Shown: positions 1 to 11,411 of the stretch, in pieces | Position numbering within the stretch: position 1 is the stretch's first letter | Layout of the letters: every line of letters begins with the position of its first letter | DNA from: Melieria omissa | Lineage: Eukaryota > Arthropoda > Insecta > Diptera > Ulidiidae | Length of the DNA: 64,000 nt | Assembly (NCBI GenBank): GCA_963971225.1 | Contig: OZ020267.1 | Location: 67,944,438-68,008,437 of the forward strand | Reading direction: 5' to 3' | The notes under the pieces: generated by a model | Told to the model about the DNA's origin: nothing | What the model saw: the letters and a program-made list of their open reading frames with translations, nothing else | The model's database searches: none | Position numbers and translations under genes: made by a program

Positions 1-2151
1 ACTTATTATTTAGTCGTGTCCTTCGGCAGGGGGAATAGGGTTTATTTTGGACAAGGAGGCGTGGCACCGCCCATACAACACAACTTTTTGATATGGAATA
101 TCTTCGGAATTATAAGTCGCTCAGCATTGAAATTTGGAACAGTGTCATGGCGTAAACGTGTCTTTCCAGAAATAAAATTTAATGGGCTTTGGAAAGGGGC
201 GTGGCACTTTTTAAATTCCGGTGTAGCTTTTGAACTATAGCATTCACATCAATGACACTCGGTATAAACTTATTATTTAGTCGTGTCCTTCGGCAGGGGG
301 AATAGGGTTTATTTTAGACAAGGGGGCGTGGCACCGTCCATACAACCCAAATTGTTGATTAGAAATATCTTCAGAATTATAGGTCGCTCAGTATTGAAAT
401 TTGGAACATTGTCATTATGTAAGCATGTCATTCGACTGGTAAAATTTAATGGGCGTTGGACAAGGGGCGTGGAACTTTTTAAATTCCGGTGTTACTTTTG
501 AACTATAGCATTCACATCAACGACACTTGGTACAAAGTAACGATTTGGTCATGTCCTTCGGCATGGGGAATAGGGTGTATTTTGGACAAGGAGGCGTGGC
601 ACCGCCCATACAACCCAACTTTTTGATATGGAATATCTTCGGAATTATAAGTCGCTCAGCATTGAAATTTGGAACAGTGTCATGGCGTAAACGTGTCTTT
701 CCACAAATAAAATTTAATGGGTTTTGGAAAGGGGCGTGGCACTTTTTAAATTCCGGTGTAGCTTTTGAACTATAGCATTCACATGAATGACACTCGGTAT
801 AAACTTATTATTTAGTCGTGTCCTTTGGCAGGGTGAATAGGGTGTATTTTGGACAAGGAGGCGTGGCGCCGCCCATACAAGCCAACTTTTTAATACGGAA
901 TATCTTCGGAATTATAAGTCGTATAGCATTGAAATTTGGTACAGTGTCATGGCGTAAACGTGTCTTTCCAGAAATAAAATTTAATGGGCTTTGGAAAGGG
1001 GCGTGGCACTTTTTAAATTCCGGTGTAGCTTTTGAACTATAGCATTCACATCAATGACACTCGGTATAAACTTATTATTTAGTCGTGTCCTTCGGCAGGG
1101 GGAATAGGGTTTATTTTGGACAAGGAGGCGTGGCACCGCCCATACAACACAACTTTTTGATATGGAATATCTTCGGAATTATAAGTCGCTCAGCATTGAA
1201 ATTTGGAACAGTGTCATGGCGTAAACGTGTCTTTCCAGAAATAAAATTTAATGGGCTTTGGAAAGGGGCGTGGCACTTTTTAAATTCCGGTGTAGCTTTT
1301 GAACTATAGCATTCACATCAATGACACTCGGTATAAACTTATTATTTAGTCGTGTCCTTCGGCAGGGGGAATAGGGTTTATTTTAGACAAGGGGGCGTGG
1401 CACCGTCCATACAACCCAAATTGTTGATTAGAAATATCTTCAGAATTATAGGTCGCTCAGTATTGAAATTTGGAACATTGTCATTATGTAAGCATGTCAT
1501 TCGACTGGTAAAATTTAATGGGCGTTGGACAAGGGGCGTGGAACTTTTTAAATTCCGGTGTTACTTTTGAACTATAGCATTCACATCAACGACACTTGGT
1601 ACAAAGTAACGATTTGGTCATGTCCTTCGGCATGGGGAATAGGGTGTATTTTGGACAAGGAGGCGTGGCACCGCCCATACAACCCAACTTTTTGATATGG
1701 AATATCTTCGGAATTATAAGTCGCTCAGCATTGAAATTTGGAACAGTGTCATGGCGTAAACGTGTCTTTCCACAAATAAAATTTAATGGGTTTTGGAAAG
1801 GGGCGTGGCACTTTTTAAATTCCGGTGTAGCTTTTGAACTATAGCATTCACATGAATGACACTCGGTATAAACTTATTATTTAGTCGTGTCCTTTGGCAG
1901 GGTGAATAGGGTGTATTTTGGACAAGGAGGCGTGGCACCGCCCATACAACACAACTTTTTGATATGGAATATCTTCGGAATTATAAGTCGCTCAGCATTG
2001 AAATTTGGAACAGTGTCATGGCGTAAACGTATCTTTCCACAAATAAAATTTAATGGGTTTTGGAAAGGGGCGTGGCACTTTTTAAATTCCGGTGTAGCTT
2101 TTGAACTATAGCATTCACATGAATGACACTCGGTATAAACTTATTATTTAG
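1..2151 (+). repeat. ~267-bp tandem monomers in a 1069-bp four-monomer higher-order repeat
   Basis: The marker tcgtgtcctt (tcatgtcctt in one monomer type) recurs near 14, 281, 549, 816, 1083, 1350, 1618, 1885 and 2152, a spacing of 267 or 268. Four monomer types (A, B, C, D) occur in the same order twice, so positions 1069 bases apart match. Types A, B and C appear identical between the two rounds. Type D differs in blocks: the first copy has the ttaatacgg and tcgtatagc variants, the second has ttgatatgg and tcgctcagc. A ninth, divergent monomer (from about 2152) leads into the Helitron tail. Each monomer holds a 72-82 codon open frame, but these start at GTG and are a by-product of the repeat. 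Confidence 0.9.
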
Positions 2152-2582
2152 TCGTGTCCTTTGGCAGGGTGAATAGGGTGGATTTTGGACAACGGGGCGG
2201 GGCACCACTCATGCAACTCAAATTTTTAATATGGAATAATTTCGGAATTATAAGTCATACAACACTAAAATTTAGTATCCTGTCGTCTCATACATGAGTC
2301 ATTCTAATGATAAGATTTGATGGGCGTTAGACAAGGGGCGTGGCGCATTGTTTGGGACCCAAATATTTTGCTGAACTTTGAGTGGCACAGCAATGAAACT
2401 AAGTACGAACCTACCATTTTCCCTTCCGAAAGACGGGATGGTGCGGGTATTGAACAAGGGGGCTTGGCACCGCCCATATAACTTAAATCTATATATATAT
2501 ACAAGAAAGTGACTGTATGTGAGTTACGGCATCACACACAAAGGGACCGTTTGGGCGAGACGAAGTTTGCCGGGTCAGCTAG
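1..2582 (+). mobile_element. Helitron, copy A (3' part; 5' end outside the window)
   Basis: The right end reads gccgggtcagctag, and the next base is T (2583). This fits the Helitron pattern of a 3' CTAG terminus and insertion between A and T, with no target duplication. A short gacc...gggtc stem potential lies just inside the end. The last ~430 bases (from about 2152) match the tail of copy B at 40557-40987 almost base for base. The interior is a tandem array of ~267-bp monomers. No Rep/helicase coding sequence is visible, so this is a non-autonomous element, or at least its non-coding part. The left terminus is not in the window. The Helitron class rests on the ends and on comparison with copy B, which has both ends. 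Confidence 0.8.
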
Positions 2583-4930
2583 TTTCAAATAAAAACGAAC
2601 TAAAAAGTAGAGCAGAGTATGGGCTGAGCGCCACTTGGTCGGCGTGGACTCGTTTTCTTTTTGCCTTTGGCTCACGGTTTGTGCTTTATTTTTATGCTCT
2701 ACAGTCAGCAGTTCAAGGCAACTTGTCGCTGCTTCGCAAAACGAGGAAAATTATAATGGTGAATAATCTGCGAGCATTACTTGCCGATACCATGAGTCAG
2801 CTGTCAAATTGGAAAATTTATGGAAATTCCTTTCTCTCTTATAAAAGAAACCATCAATGGGGGCGCGTTTTCCTAGTTTAGTTTGCTTGTGCTACATTTT
2901 GTTGACTGGACACTTTGGAGCTCAATTACGGTTCAAAAATCTCAACGAAAAAACTTTAAAAATAATATATCTCAATTGATGTGACACTATATCACTGCTT
3001 ACTGAAATTGTTCACTGTAGTACGTTGAATATTTTGCATGTGTGTGTTTTTTTTTCATCCGAAACCGAGATATTTTTTCTGTTCATTTGAACACAAGTAT
3101 TTTTATAATCCCCTATTACTGATTCTAAGAAATTCCAACTTTATCCGCTTCATGGTGTTCACAAAATGTCTTCCTTCATCTTCGACAACGATGTGTTGTA
3201 TTGCAAATATTTTGAAATTTGATATTCCCCTTTATTGATTTGATGCGCTGTATCAAATATCTGCTACTGAAGTAGATGCACTTTAATTTTTAGTTTTCTG
3301 CAAATGTGGCTTCTTGTCACAAATCAGTTCTTCCTTTTATGGTAAATGACTTGATTTTCTTCCCAATCCATGCTGAAAATCGCTGCAAAACAACAACGTT
3401 TAAATCCTTACGAATGAAATTGCTGCTTAAATTGTTGCCGTTAAGGTTATTTATTTAACATTATTCAAAGGAAAATTGTATGTTGTTTACGTAGCCGCTT
3501 TTCTTATATACTAAATATGCCTCGCAGGAAATCGTAACATGCCTAATTCACTCGCCAACATCATTTCCGGCTGGCACCAAATAGGGCATCATTTTGCTCG
3601 ACGACTTTTTCCTAATGCTACGAAATTTCGATTGCCTTTCCCTTTGTTTTGCTCGTATTGTGTCCTGTCGAGAAATCAATTGAAAAGCGCTGTTGACACT
3701 TTTCGGCCACAAGAGAGCACAAGTCCGAAGCAAGCAGTACCCTACGCTTTTCGCCGCTTAACCTTCAGTGTAGTCTGAGCAACTGCAGCCAAACGATGAC
3801 ACTTGGCTGGCGTTGTGCTGTCATTGAATGTGCCGAAATTGGTGTCAATTGTTGATGTTGTTGGTTTTGCTTTGTGCGCATTATTGATTGATGGCTGGCA
3901 CGATTGGTGAATGTGCGTTGTATGGAATTTCCTTTCTTGGCGACGCTGCAAGGCGTCTGGCCCAACCCCAAAACCGTATATGCGCCTTGGAGGAAGTCGA
4001 CAATTAACGGTTTTCCCTGCAGCTACAAAACTCGATGCTTGCCTAATGATGCTGAAAATCAATTAAATTAATGTGTTTTAATTTTTGCCATACAAATTAA
4101 ATAAAAAATAATTTGAAATTTGCCAAAAATTTTACAATTTTGTTTGCTTCCACACGGTTTTGTGTCGTCGTGTGCATTCGTACTTTTCTAGTTTTTACCC
4201 TTCACGCTTGAATGCGCTGTGGCGCCACAGCACATCCATGTGGTCGATATTTTCTGATATCCCAAATTTGTTTGATTTTATTGGTTGGGGCTGTGGTTAT
4301 TTGGTCGTTGCCTGTGTTATGCGTCACTCAAATACAGAATTACAAGAATTTAATGTGAGCTGCGAGTATTTCAGTACTTTGGATGCTTTGTGTTCCTATG
4401 TCTCTATGTCTTTATTTGAATTTCTGACATAACGTTAAAAAAAATGAAACTCCCAGAGGCAGTAAAACTTTACTGATTCAGTTTTGTCTTGTGCCATTTA
4501 AAATAAGTCCATCCAGGCTCTGTACACGAACCTCGAAAGTTTTTAATTTGGTTCAGAAATATAGGTAAAGAATGATGACATTTGAACACCTCTTCGTCCA
4601 CCTTGGTTGCAATTTGAGTTTTGACCGTTGGCCAACACCAGCTATTTTAATTTTCCAGTTGTTATAGCAACTTTGAGTTTCACAATGTTGTAAATATTTC
4701 AGATAAAGTCAAAATAATGAAAGTTCAAACATTCTAGATATATTTATTCTTTTCCAGGTTTACACTAAGTAACCTACGAATTCAGCTGGTTTTCATTTTC
4801 AAATGTTTTACGATTCATGCAACCCTGGGTTTGGTTATTGTTTAGGGTTAATTTGCTGATTTGTCAGGAATGTTGTGAATACTACCTTTTTTATTCTTAA
4901 CTTGTCACATGTTAAAATTAAACAAAAATA
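2583..4930. other. Non-coding stretch, nothing recognised
   Basis: This is AT-rich unique-looking sequence between the Helitron and the next inverted-repeat element. Short open frames occur on both strands, the longest about 106 codons on the minus strand at 3742-4062. They overlap each other, have biased low-complexity composition and resemble no family I know. I see no tRNA boxes, tandem repeats or convincing splice pairs. Confidence 0.5.
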
Positions 4931-5427
4931 TAGCCGTATTCACGATCTATGGTTTTTGGTCTTGTATCGTGTATTCTTGGTTTTTGTGGTAAATTTTGTA
5001 ACTTTACAAAAACAAATACATGAACTGAAAGTACAATCAATTTAAAATTTACAATCGCAAAACCCTATTATAACATTGCGTAGTATTCTCTATTTTCTTA
5101 ATAGTGATCTCAGTTTATAGATTCTACTATCGATAAATTCTTCCACTCATGGCAACTATTTGAATTTAACTTTTGTCAATTCTTACAAAACTTGTTCTAA
5201 GGACACTTAAATATAAATTTCCATTCTAAACTGAACTGAAAATTTTTTAAATTGAAAGTGTCGCGAAATTTTTATCTGTAGCACAAATTTTCATATCAAA
5301 ATGTAAACAAGATCAGCTGTTTTTGCAAATACTAAGTATTAACAACGAGGTCGTTCACGATCTGATGTAAAATTTTTAGAAACTTTACCAAATTTACTAC
5401 AAAAACCACAGATCGTGAACATGGCTA
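4931..5427. mobile_element. Terminal-inverted-repeat element (MITE-like, family unassigned)
   Basis: The left end, tagccgtattcacgatct followed by atggtttttg, is mirrored at the right by caaaaaccacagatcgtg then aacatggcta, giving about 28 bp of inverted repeat with a few mismatches. The core ttcacgatct also recurs internally near 5353. The element is ~497 bp with no coding potential. The flanks (ata on the left, atg on the right) give no clear target duplication, so the superfamily cannot be fixed and the exact ends may be off by a few bases. Confidence 0.6.
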
Positions 5428-8033
5428 ATGTTTATTTTAGTACAAACTTTCGTTCGCCGACTAGAAGACTTTGAGAATGAGGTTAACAACCCAGCCGGGG
5501 CTAACCGACCAATTCACCCGCTGCCGCCGCCACACCTTATAGGGTAGTTTGAGGTTATGTTTGTCGCTCGGTGCTGGTGTTTGTGGCCGTTTTGTGCGCA
5601 AAGTTTCCAAAGACTTTTCACATTTTTCCGCCCGAACTGAGGCGCTTACCGGCGTTCGATTCGAATTAAGTAGTGCACGTACGCGCATACAAAATTCATA
5701 GAGCACATTACGCAGAAATGCGCGACGCAGTCTTTTAGGGGTAGTTTGCACTTTGCTGACTGGCCGCCGCCGCCTGGCTGGCTGACTGTCTGCTTAAATG
5801 GCTATTTGTCTGTCTTTGTGTCTACCTGTCATATTCGACAGGCGTGCAACTTGCATAATGACAGATTTTATGTGTACATTTGAATTTTTGTTGTTCGCTG
5901 CGTTGCGTGGTTCGAGTTTTTGGTGAGAAAACGCACCTGAATCGAATGCGTTCGAGCAATTGAGTAGTGGGCCGGGGGAAGACAGGAGGCGAGTGGCAGC
6001 TTATGCTAAACTCCAGGCGTTTCGCCATAAATATGTCGAGGGATTTTTTATTTTATGTGTTTTACACATAAATCTGCGCAAGTGAGTGGAATTTTTAATC
6101 AGACAATTAATGGTCAATAAAGCTGAGCCGGCAGGAACAATTTAACTAATGATACGTGCAGCGTGGCCCTCCGAATGGTATATTCTGTGTAGACTGGTGT
6201 ATTTTAATGATGACAATTGTTGGTGTAATAACATTTGTCGCCAGCGGCATTTCGTCATAATTGATATTTGTTGCCATAATGAGCATAGTTTGGGCTTCGG
6301 CTGCGCTTTGTTGTTCTCCTTTCATGTTTGCTGTTGTGGTAGTTGTAGATTTTTCGTTTTTCTTTGCCTTTTCGCTACCTTGAGTTCTTGCAGTTTGTTG
6401 AAACGCCAAGTGGAAGTCAAACGTAAAACAACAGCTGCCCACGTTGAGCGCCTGTTGTCAATGCTGGTTGCGTGGTGGTTTTTTGCTGCAGTTGTCATGC
6501 TGCCAACACTTACTTTTGCTAACAAGAAATGCTGGCGCAAAGAAACCGGCCAACAAAGCAAGACACTGTAAGGCGACTTTGAGGCCGCTTCCAGTGTGCC
6601 GCAAAAGAAATCGCGTAAAGTTGCCAGCAAAGTGCGGAGATTTGCGGAGATTGATGACTGATGACGAGCGCGCCACAGCGACAAACAGTGCAAAAATGCT
6701 GCCAAGGCGTCTCCGCACACACACACATGCATTGGCCTACACACAATGCAAAACGGCACAGCGGCGTTCAATCAACCCAATACCGGCAACAAATGACAAC
6801 AAAGAAAAGGGTTATTGCAGCGTCGTTTTCGTCGTCATAAGCTCTGACAATGGCGTGCGTTGACTTTGACCAGCCATATCTTGCTATATTTATTATTTAT
6901 TGAGCAGCAGCGTTGGCCTAAACAAAGCGCGTATGTCCTCTCACATACTGACAATGTGGCGTCCGCCTTCACTAGCCGGCCGGCGCGTAAGTGTGCGCGT
7001 CTTTCAGTCCACGGTCGCGGCGCATATGCTGCATAAGTAATGAGTTAAGTGTCGTGGCGACTACTGTTCGGTTGCTGGCAATTTTGTGCAAAACAATTGC
7101 AAAAATTGCATGTCCATTTGTAATTTTCCCCACACACACATACACTTAGTCGACCAATCAATGGCACGCACACACATTTGCACGTGCCAGGCAGCCATTT
7201 AAAAGTTCGTTAAGGATGTGGCTGTGGTTTCTCCTTCGTGGAATATGGCATGAAAATTCTTGCGAAATGTACCGCTTGTTCTAGAATTAATTTAAATTGC
7301 ACTTTATTGCATTTGGCAGCGTCATGTTTTCTCTGTTTCGGTTTTGTTTTTTTTTTGTTTGTTGGTTGGTTATTCAAGTGAAAATTATTTCCTGGTTCGG
7401 CGCCGCAGTTGACCGGCACCGACACTGCTTTCAGCAGTTTATAAAAAATTTTGCCATGTGCCATAAAGATCTGAAAATTAATTTTAATTTTATGGACTCT
7501 GAAGCAGCTGGCGAAGCTGTCTGCTCGTCTGCAATTCATCAATTAACAAACGCAGCGGCGCGTGATAAGAATCATGCGCCACATTCATGGAGCTATGCGC
7601 GCTTGAGTTCTCTGCACGAGTCGTTGAATCGTCGAAATGTTGCTGTTGAGCTCTTGAACGGTTAGAACTAGATTCTGTTAGGCATGTCTGCATTTTGTTT
7701 TAGCGGCACAACTGCTTAAAAATGTGGAAATTGCTAGAAGCGTTGCACTGTTTTGTGGTAAAGAAACAAAACTTCCAATTATCAGCCATCAGTCGACAAT
7801 TTGGCAAAAAGCACAAAAACGGTGCTTACGGCAACGGTGCTAACTGTCGGTGCTTGAGAGTTTTGTGAACACTAACTGGCTCAAAAGCCAATAGGAAGGC
7901 CTAGAGAGGTTGTGGATGTGAGTGACCATTTGGACCACATTAGGTTATCTAGGTTAGGTTAGTTTGCGGTGGCTGCCTCTGTATGAGACACACTTAGGCC
8001 TCTTAACGGACTCATTGTGATACTACAAACTCC
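5428..8033. other. Non-coding stretch, nothing recognised
   Basis: The base composition is mixed, with somewhat GC-richer patches (about 5500-5780 and 6560-7020) and short CA runs. Open frames of up to 149 codons lie on both strands at 6146-6863, overlapping in several frames. That is what a GC-richer patch produces by chance, and none resembles a known protein. Confidence 0.45.
7951..7998 (+). repeat. Dispersed repeat fragment (copy 1)
   Basis: The stretch from aggttaggttag through gcctctgtatgagacacac reappears in inverted orientation at 10472-10511 (cacttag/ctaagtgtgtcgcatacagaggcag, then taacctaacc). Both look like pieces of one interspersed repeat whose full extent is not clear here. Confidence 0.5.
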
Positions 8034-8349
8034 ACCCGTTTGAAATGCGTATGCAACACTGTTTTTTCCAACATGTGATACAACACACATTTCAAACGGA
8101 TGGGGAAAGGGAGGGGAGGCGACCTACAGTTTAACGCCGAATCCAAACGGCGATTGGCAGTTTTTTCGTTCACAGTTTGCCATTGCCTGCCAAGAGCGCA
8201 CTTGTGCAATTCTTGAAATTCTCATCTCCTTCATGTGGATAACGATAGAAGTAGATGCGCGTTTTATCCAGCCCGAGCCGGGAATCGAACCTGGGGCACT
8301 CGGTATGAGAAGCCAGCTCGCTACCCGCTGGACTATCGAGGCCGGGCCC
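8034..8349 (-). mobile_element. tRNA-derived SINE, copy 1
   Basis: Read on the minus strand, the head carries an RNA polymerase III A box (tagtccagcggg, 8324-8335) and a B box (ggttcgattcc, 8281-8291) at tRNA-like spacing. The body downstream (lower coordinates) includes the conserved stretch seen on the plus strand as gtttgccattgcctgcc near 8177. The body aligns with copy 2 (25880-26619), including caacactgttttttccaac, which marks the shared 3' region. It is not a functional tRNA gene: the arms outside the boxes do not fold cleanly and the unit is repeated. About 316 bp; end positions are approximate because no target duplication was identified. Confidence 0.8.
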
Positions 8350-8808
8350 GGGCGAGGTTATCTAATAATAAGATAATTAATTAGTTAATTAAATAATAAT
8401 TTTTTTCCTTGAATAGAGGAAGTTGAACGCAACTGGACAGACACTTTTTTGGACTAAATGCATTGAAAATTATGGCTTTTAGTATAGTATAGATAGTAGT
8501 ATAGCTCGGTTAGTGGAAAGAATAATGAGCTCGAATCAGGTTTGAGGTCTTTGAGCTGAAAAGCAATCGCCGGGTCTGATTTATATATTTTTCTACAAAA
8601 ACTGCTACATTTAAAATATTTCATTGGAAGTTCATTTGAAATAAACTTAGTTTTATTGCTTAAAAGTTCATACATAATATTGCCACAGAAAAAGGTTCGG
8701 TAGTGCTGAAACGTTTCAAGAAAGAATACTCTGGTTTATAACATCGAAAAAACTGCTGACGTTACCTAATTTTAATAAACTATCAATGAATTTAAACTTG
8801 ACAGGTTT

Positions 8809-8985
8809 TTTACTTTCAATTTGTCTGTACTTGCTAATAGGTTCATCCGAACTGAGGGTTGCGGACTTTGTAACCCAAGTTTAAATAATTTTACTTTCAA
8901 TATGTCTGTACTTGCTAACAGGTTCATCTGAACTGAGGGTAACATTTTGCAGACTTTGTTTAGAAACCCAAGTTTAAATAGTTTT
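8809..8985. repeat. Diverged tandem duplication, period ~81 bp
   Basis: The block beginning tactttcaatttgtctgtac at 8811 recurs as tactttcaatatgtctgtac at 8892. Both are followed by ggttcatc(c/t)gaactgagggt and later by cccaagtttaaata. The second unit carries a small insertion (aacattttgcaga). Confidence 0.75.
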
Positions 8986-10471
8986 ACTATTCCAACCAAA
9001 GTTGTCTGCTTTTAAGCATTGTGCTTAAAATTGGCACAACACCCGCCATATTTTTGCTTTTATTCAAAGATATACAATTCAATTAAACTTAGTACTTACA
9101 TCCACTAAAATATTGCATTCCCGGTTTATGCATAAATCATGCCATAATTTTTCACAAATGCAAACAGTAAAACTAGTGTCAATAATTTGTCGTCAATTTG
9201 ATCAATTCAACTCAACACAGCGCCGTGACTAGGCGTTTGCCTCTTTTTTGTGGCATTTTGGCAGCAGCTGTGCGCATGCGCACACGTCATACTTAACATT
9301 TGCCGATATCATACATTCGCACACGTTTCGATATGTACATAGCAGATATAGAGGGTAACAACTGCAGCAACAACACGCCAACATGCTAAAGTGTTGTTTC
9401 TCTTCGCTTTTGTTGTGTTTTCTGCGAAAAAATCTGCCCAACGGGTGGTCCGTACATCCTTGGCCATACCCTCAATGTTTGCTGCACTCAATTCCCCCCT
9501 CGGCAGTCGTACGGCGAGCGAGCGCATGCCGAAAATTGCTTTCATTTCAATAAAAATAATAGCAGCAACGTGCAACATACACTAACACTAACTGCCAGCG
9601 TTGCATTGTGATCCCAAAACGAAACAACGCACCATTAAATGAGCTGAATTGTATTTGTTGTTTATTTGTTGTAGTTTGGTTAAGTCTAGTGTGCCCTCGA
9701 GGCAGGCGGTTTCGGTGAGTAGCTGAGATTTGTGTCAATAAATCAATGCAATATATTCGCTATCTTATTAATTTGAATTTTTTTAATGCATTTTAATGCA
9801 AAATCTTCCATAAGTCTGTAGATTTTGGTTGCAATTTTAAATTTTGTAATATGCGCATTTTTCGTCCTTTTGTGTTGGTCACCTGTCGCTGTTGCTTATG
9901 AACCGTTGTGCAGGATACGTTGGCGTGGGATTTGCTATTGACGACCAAGTCGCCACCAACACCGTATTTAGATTTTGCCGCCACAACAACAATAACGGTT
10001 GATTAGTGCTATAAGTGACGTGACACGCGATTCAACCATCTGACGTTTTCTTTCCATTTTCATGTTGCATAAAACGAACGATGTGGCGGCACTGCGGCCA
10101 TTGAACTCGCCAACGTTCGTGTCCAACGCAAAGTGGTCGCTTTAATGTAATCGAAATCAAAGTTGAAAATTGTGCAATTTAAAAATTTCCAGGTGTTAGG
10201 GCTGACATACATTTTTTAAGTTTTAAATAGTACAACACGCGTTCATTATATGAAAGTTCTCTATTTTTTCTCATTACGAAATGTTTTTTTTAGTGGGGTG
10301 TAAGGATAAGATTTATGGTTCAAAGAATAGAAAAACTTCTAATTAAATTACAAAGACAGCTCGATAAAGAAAAAAATAAAGCTGGTTCGATAAAGACAGC
10401 TAAATAGGGCAAACATTAACTGAAAAATTGTCCCTCTTCTTTTTTCATAACATTTGTACATTCTTTCTCTA

Positions 10472-10511
10472 CTAAGTGTGTCGCATACAGAGGCAGATCC
10501 TAACCTAACCT
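10472..10511 (-). repeat. Dispersed repeat fragment (copy 2, inverted)
   Basis: It reads ctaagtgtgtcgcatacag and then aggcag...taacctaacc, the reverse complement of the fragment at 7951-7998 with small differences. Confidence 0.5.
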
Positions 10512-10840
10512 TCTCTACAACACTTTTTCGATGTCAAACATAAACTATTGAGTGAAGAGAGATTATACTTTAAGCCTTAACCCTTTCGCTACATAATTTA
10601 ACTGAGGAAAGTTAAAATTTTTAATTTTACGTTTTAGGCTTTTATGTGGTTACATTAGCAACATTCCATAAGAAATTGTTTCATTTTTATACTCGGACCC
10701 TGTATTTTAGAGTGTTTTTCTATGTGAGCAACTACAGGGTTTTCCAACAAGAGGTGTTATTTTGGTATTCAAAGAAAAATGCCATTTTTTTTAGATAAAT
10801 GATCGGATGTTTATTTCATAATAAAGAGGAAGGTATGCCG

Positions 10841-11338
10841 TTAATAATGAAAAACAACATCAGCCAAATGGCCACCACGACCACGCTTGCAGGACCATAT
10901 CCTTTTCATGAAATTTTCCATAACCAAATCGCAAAGTGGCTGCCCTATGTCCTCGATAGCCTAACGAATTCTATCTTTGAGGTCTTGAATCGACGCTGGG
11001 CTGTTGGCGTACACCTCCTCTTTCACATGGCCCCAAAGGAAGAAGTCGCAAGGTGTTAAATCACAAGATCTCGGTGGCCACTTTTCTTCAACACTTTAGG
11101 CTACAGCAGCAATATTCTCAGCTGTTCTTGAGCGACGTGCACGGGTTTTATTCTTCACATCACTAACTTGTCCCAACAGCTCAAATTTTTCCACCAATTT
11201 CTGTATTGTGGTCCGACAAGGTGCTTCACGACGACCCAAAAATGCTTTAGTTTTACGAACTGTGACTGCAAGATTTTCACCATTTTTGGAGTGAATTTTA
11301 ATAATTTCAATGCGTTGTTGAAGCGTGTATAATTCCAT
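10841..11338 (-). pseudogene. Mariner-like transposase remnant (internal deletion, two stops)
   Basis: Starting at an ATG at 11338, ~80 codons encode the helix-turn-helix N-terminus of a mariner-type transposase (METLYT-like start; actual MELYTLQQRIEIIKIHSKNG). After a stop at 11096-11098 the same frame continues into the C-terminal part, with EKWPPRSCDLTPCDFFLWG and KEEVYANSPASIQDLKDRI, and ends at 10841. A second stop interrupts this part. Family members are about 340 residues. Here the N-terminus joins the C-terminus directly, so the central region with the first two catalytic aspartates is missing. No activity is expected. The motifs are characteristic; the precise mariner subfamily is not assigned. 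Confidence 0.85.
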
Positions 11339-11411
11339 GTTTAGTAATGGCGTAGTTTCTACTTGTCAAATGTCAAAGAATAAAAACTTCAAAAGTGACA
11401 GCTACTGAAAT

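Larger units (their letters stand above)
8350..10576. other. Non-coding stretch with one small tandem duplication
   Basis: AT-rich DNA containing the 81-bp duplication at 8809-8985 and an inverted fragment of the dispersed repeat at 10472-10511. Minus- and plus-strand open frames at 9229-9738 overlap each other and have no recognisable domains. Confidence 0.45.

Noticed and set aside
16..2111. Series of 72-82 codon open frames, one per monomer, encoding MSFGRGNRVYF-type peptides
   Set aside because: They start at GTG, lie in a non-coding Helitron repeat and differ with the monomers without sign of protein-level constraint.
6322..6863. Overlapping frames of up to 149 codons on both strands
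   Set aside because: Chance openness in a GC-richer patch; no motif, no splice context.
8281..8349. Possible tRNA gene on the minus strand
   Set aside because: A and B boxes are present, but the unit is repeated with a SINE body and the stems do not form a clean cloverleaf.
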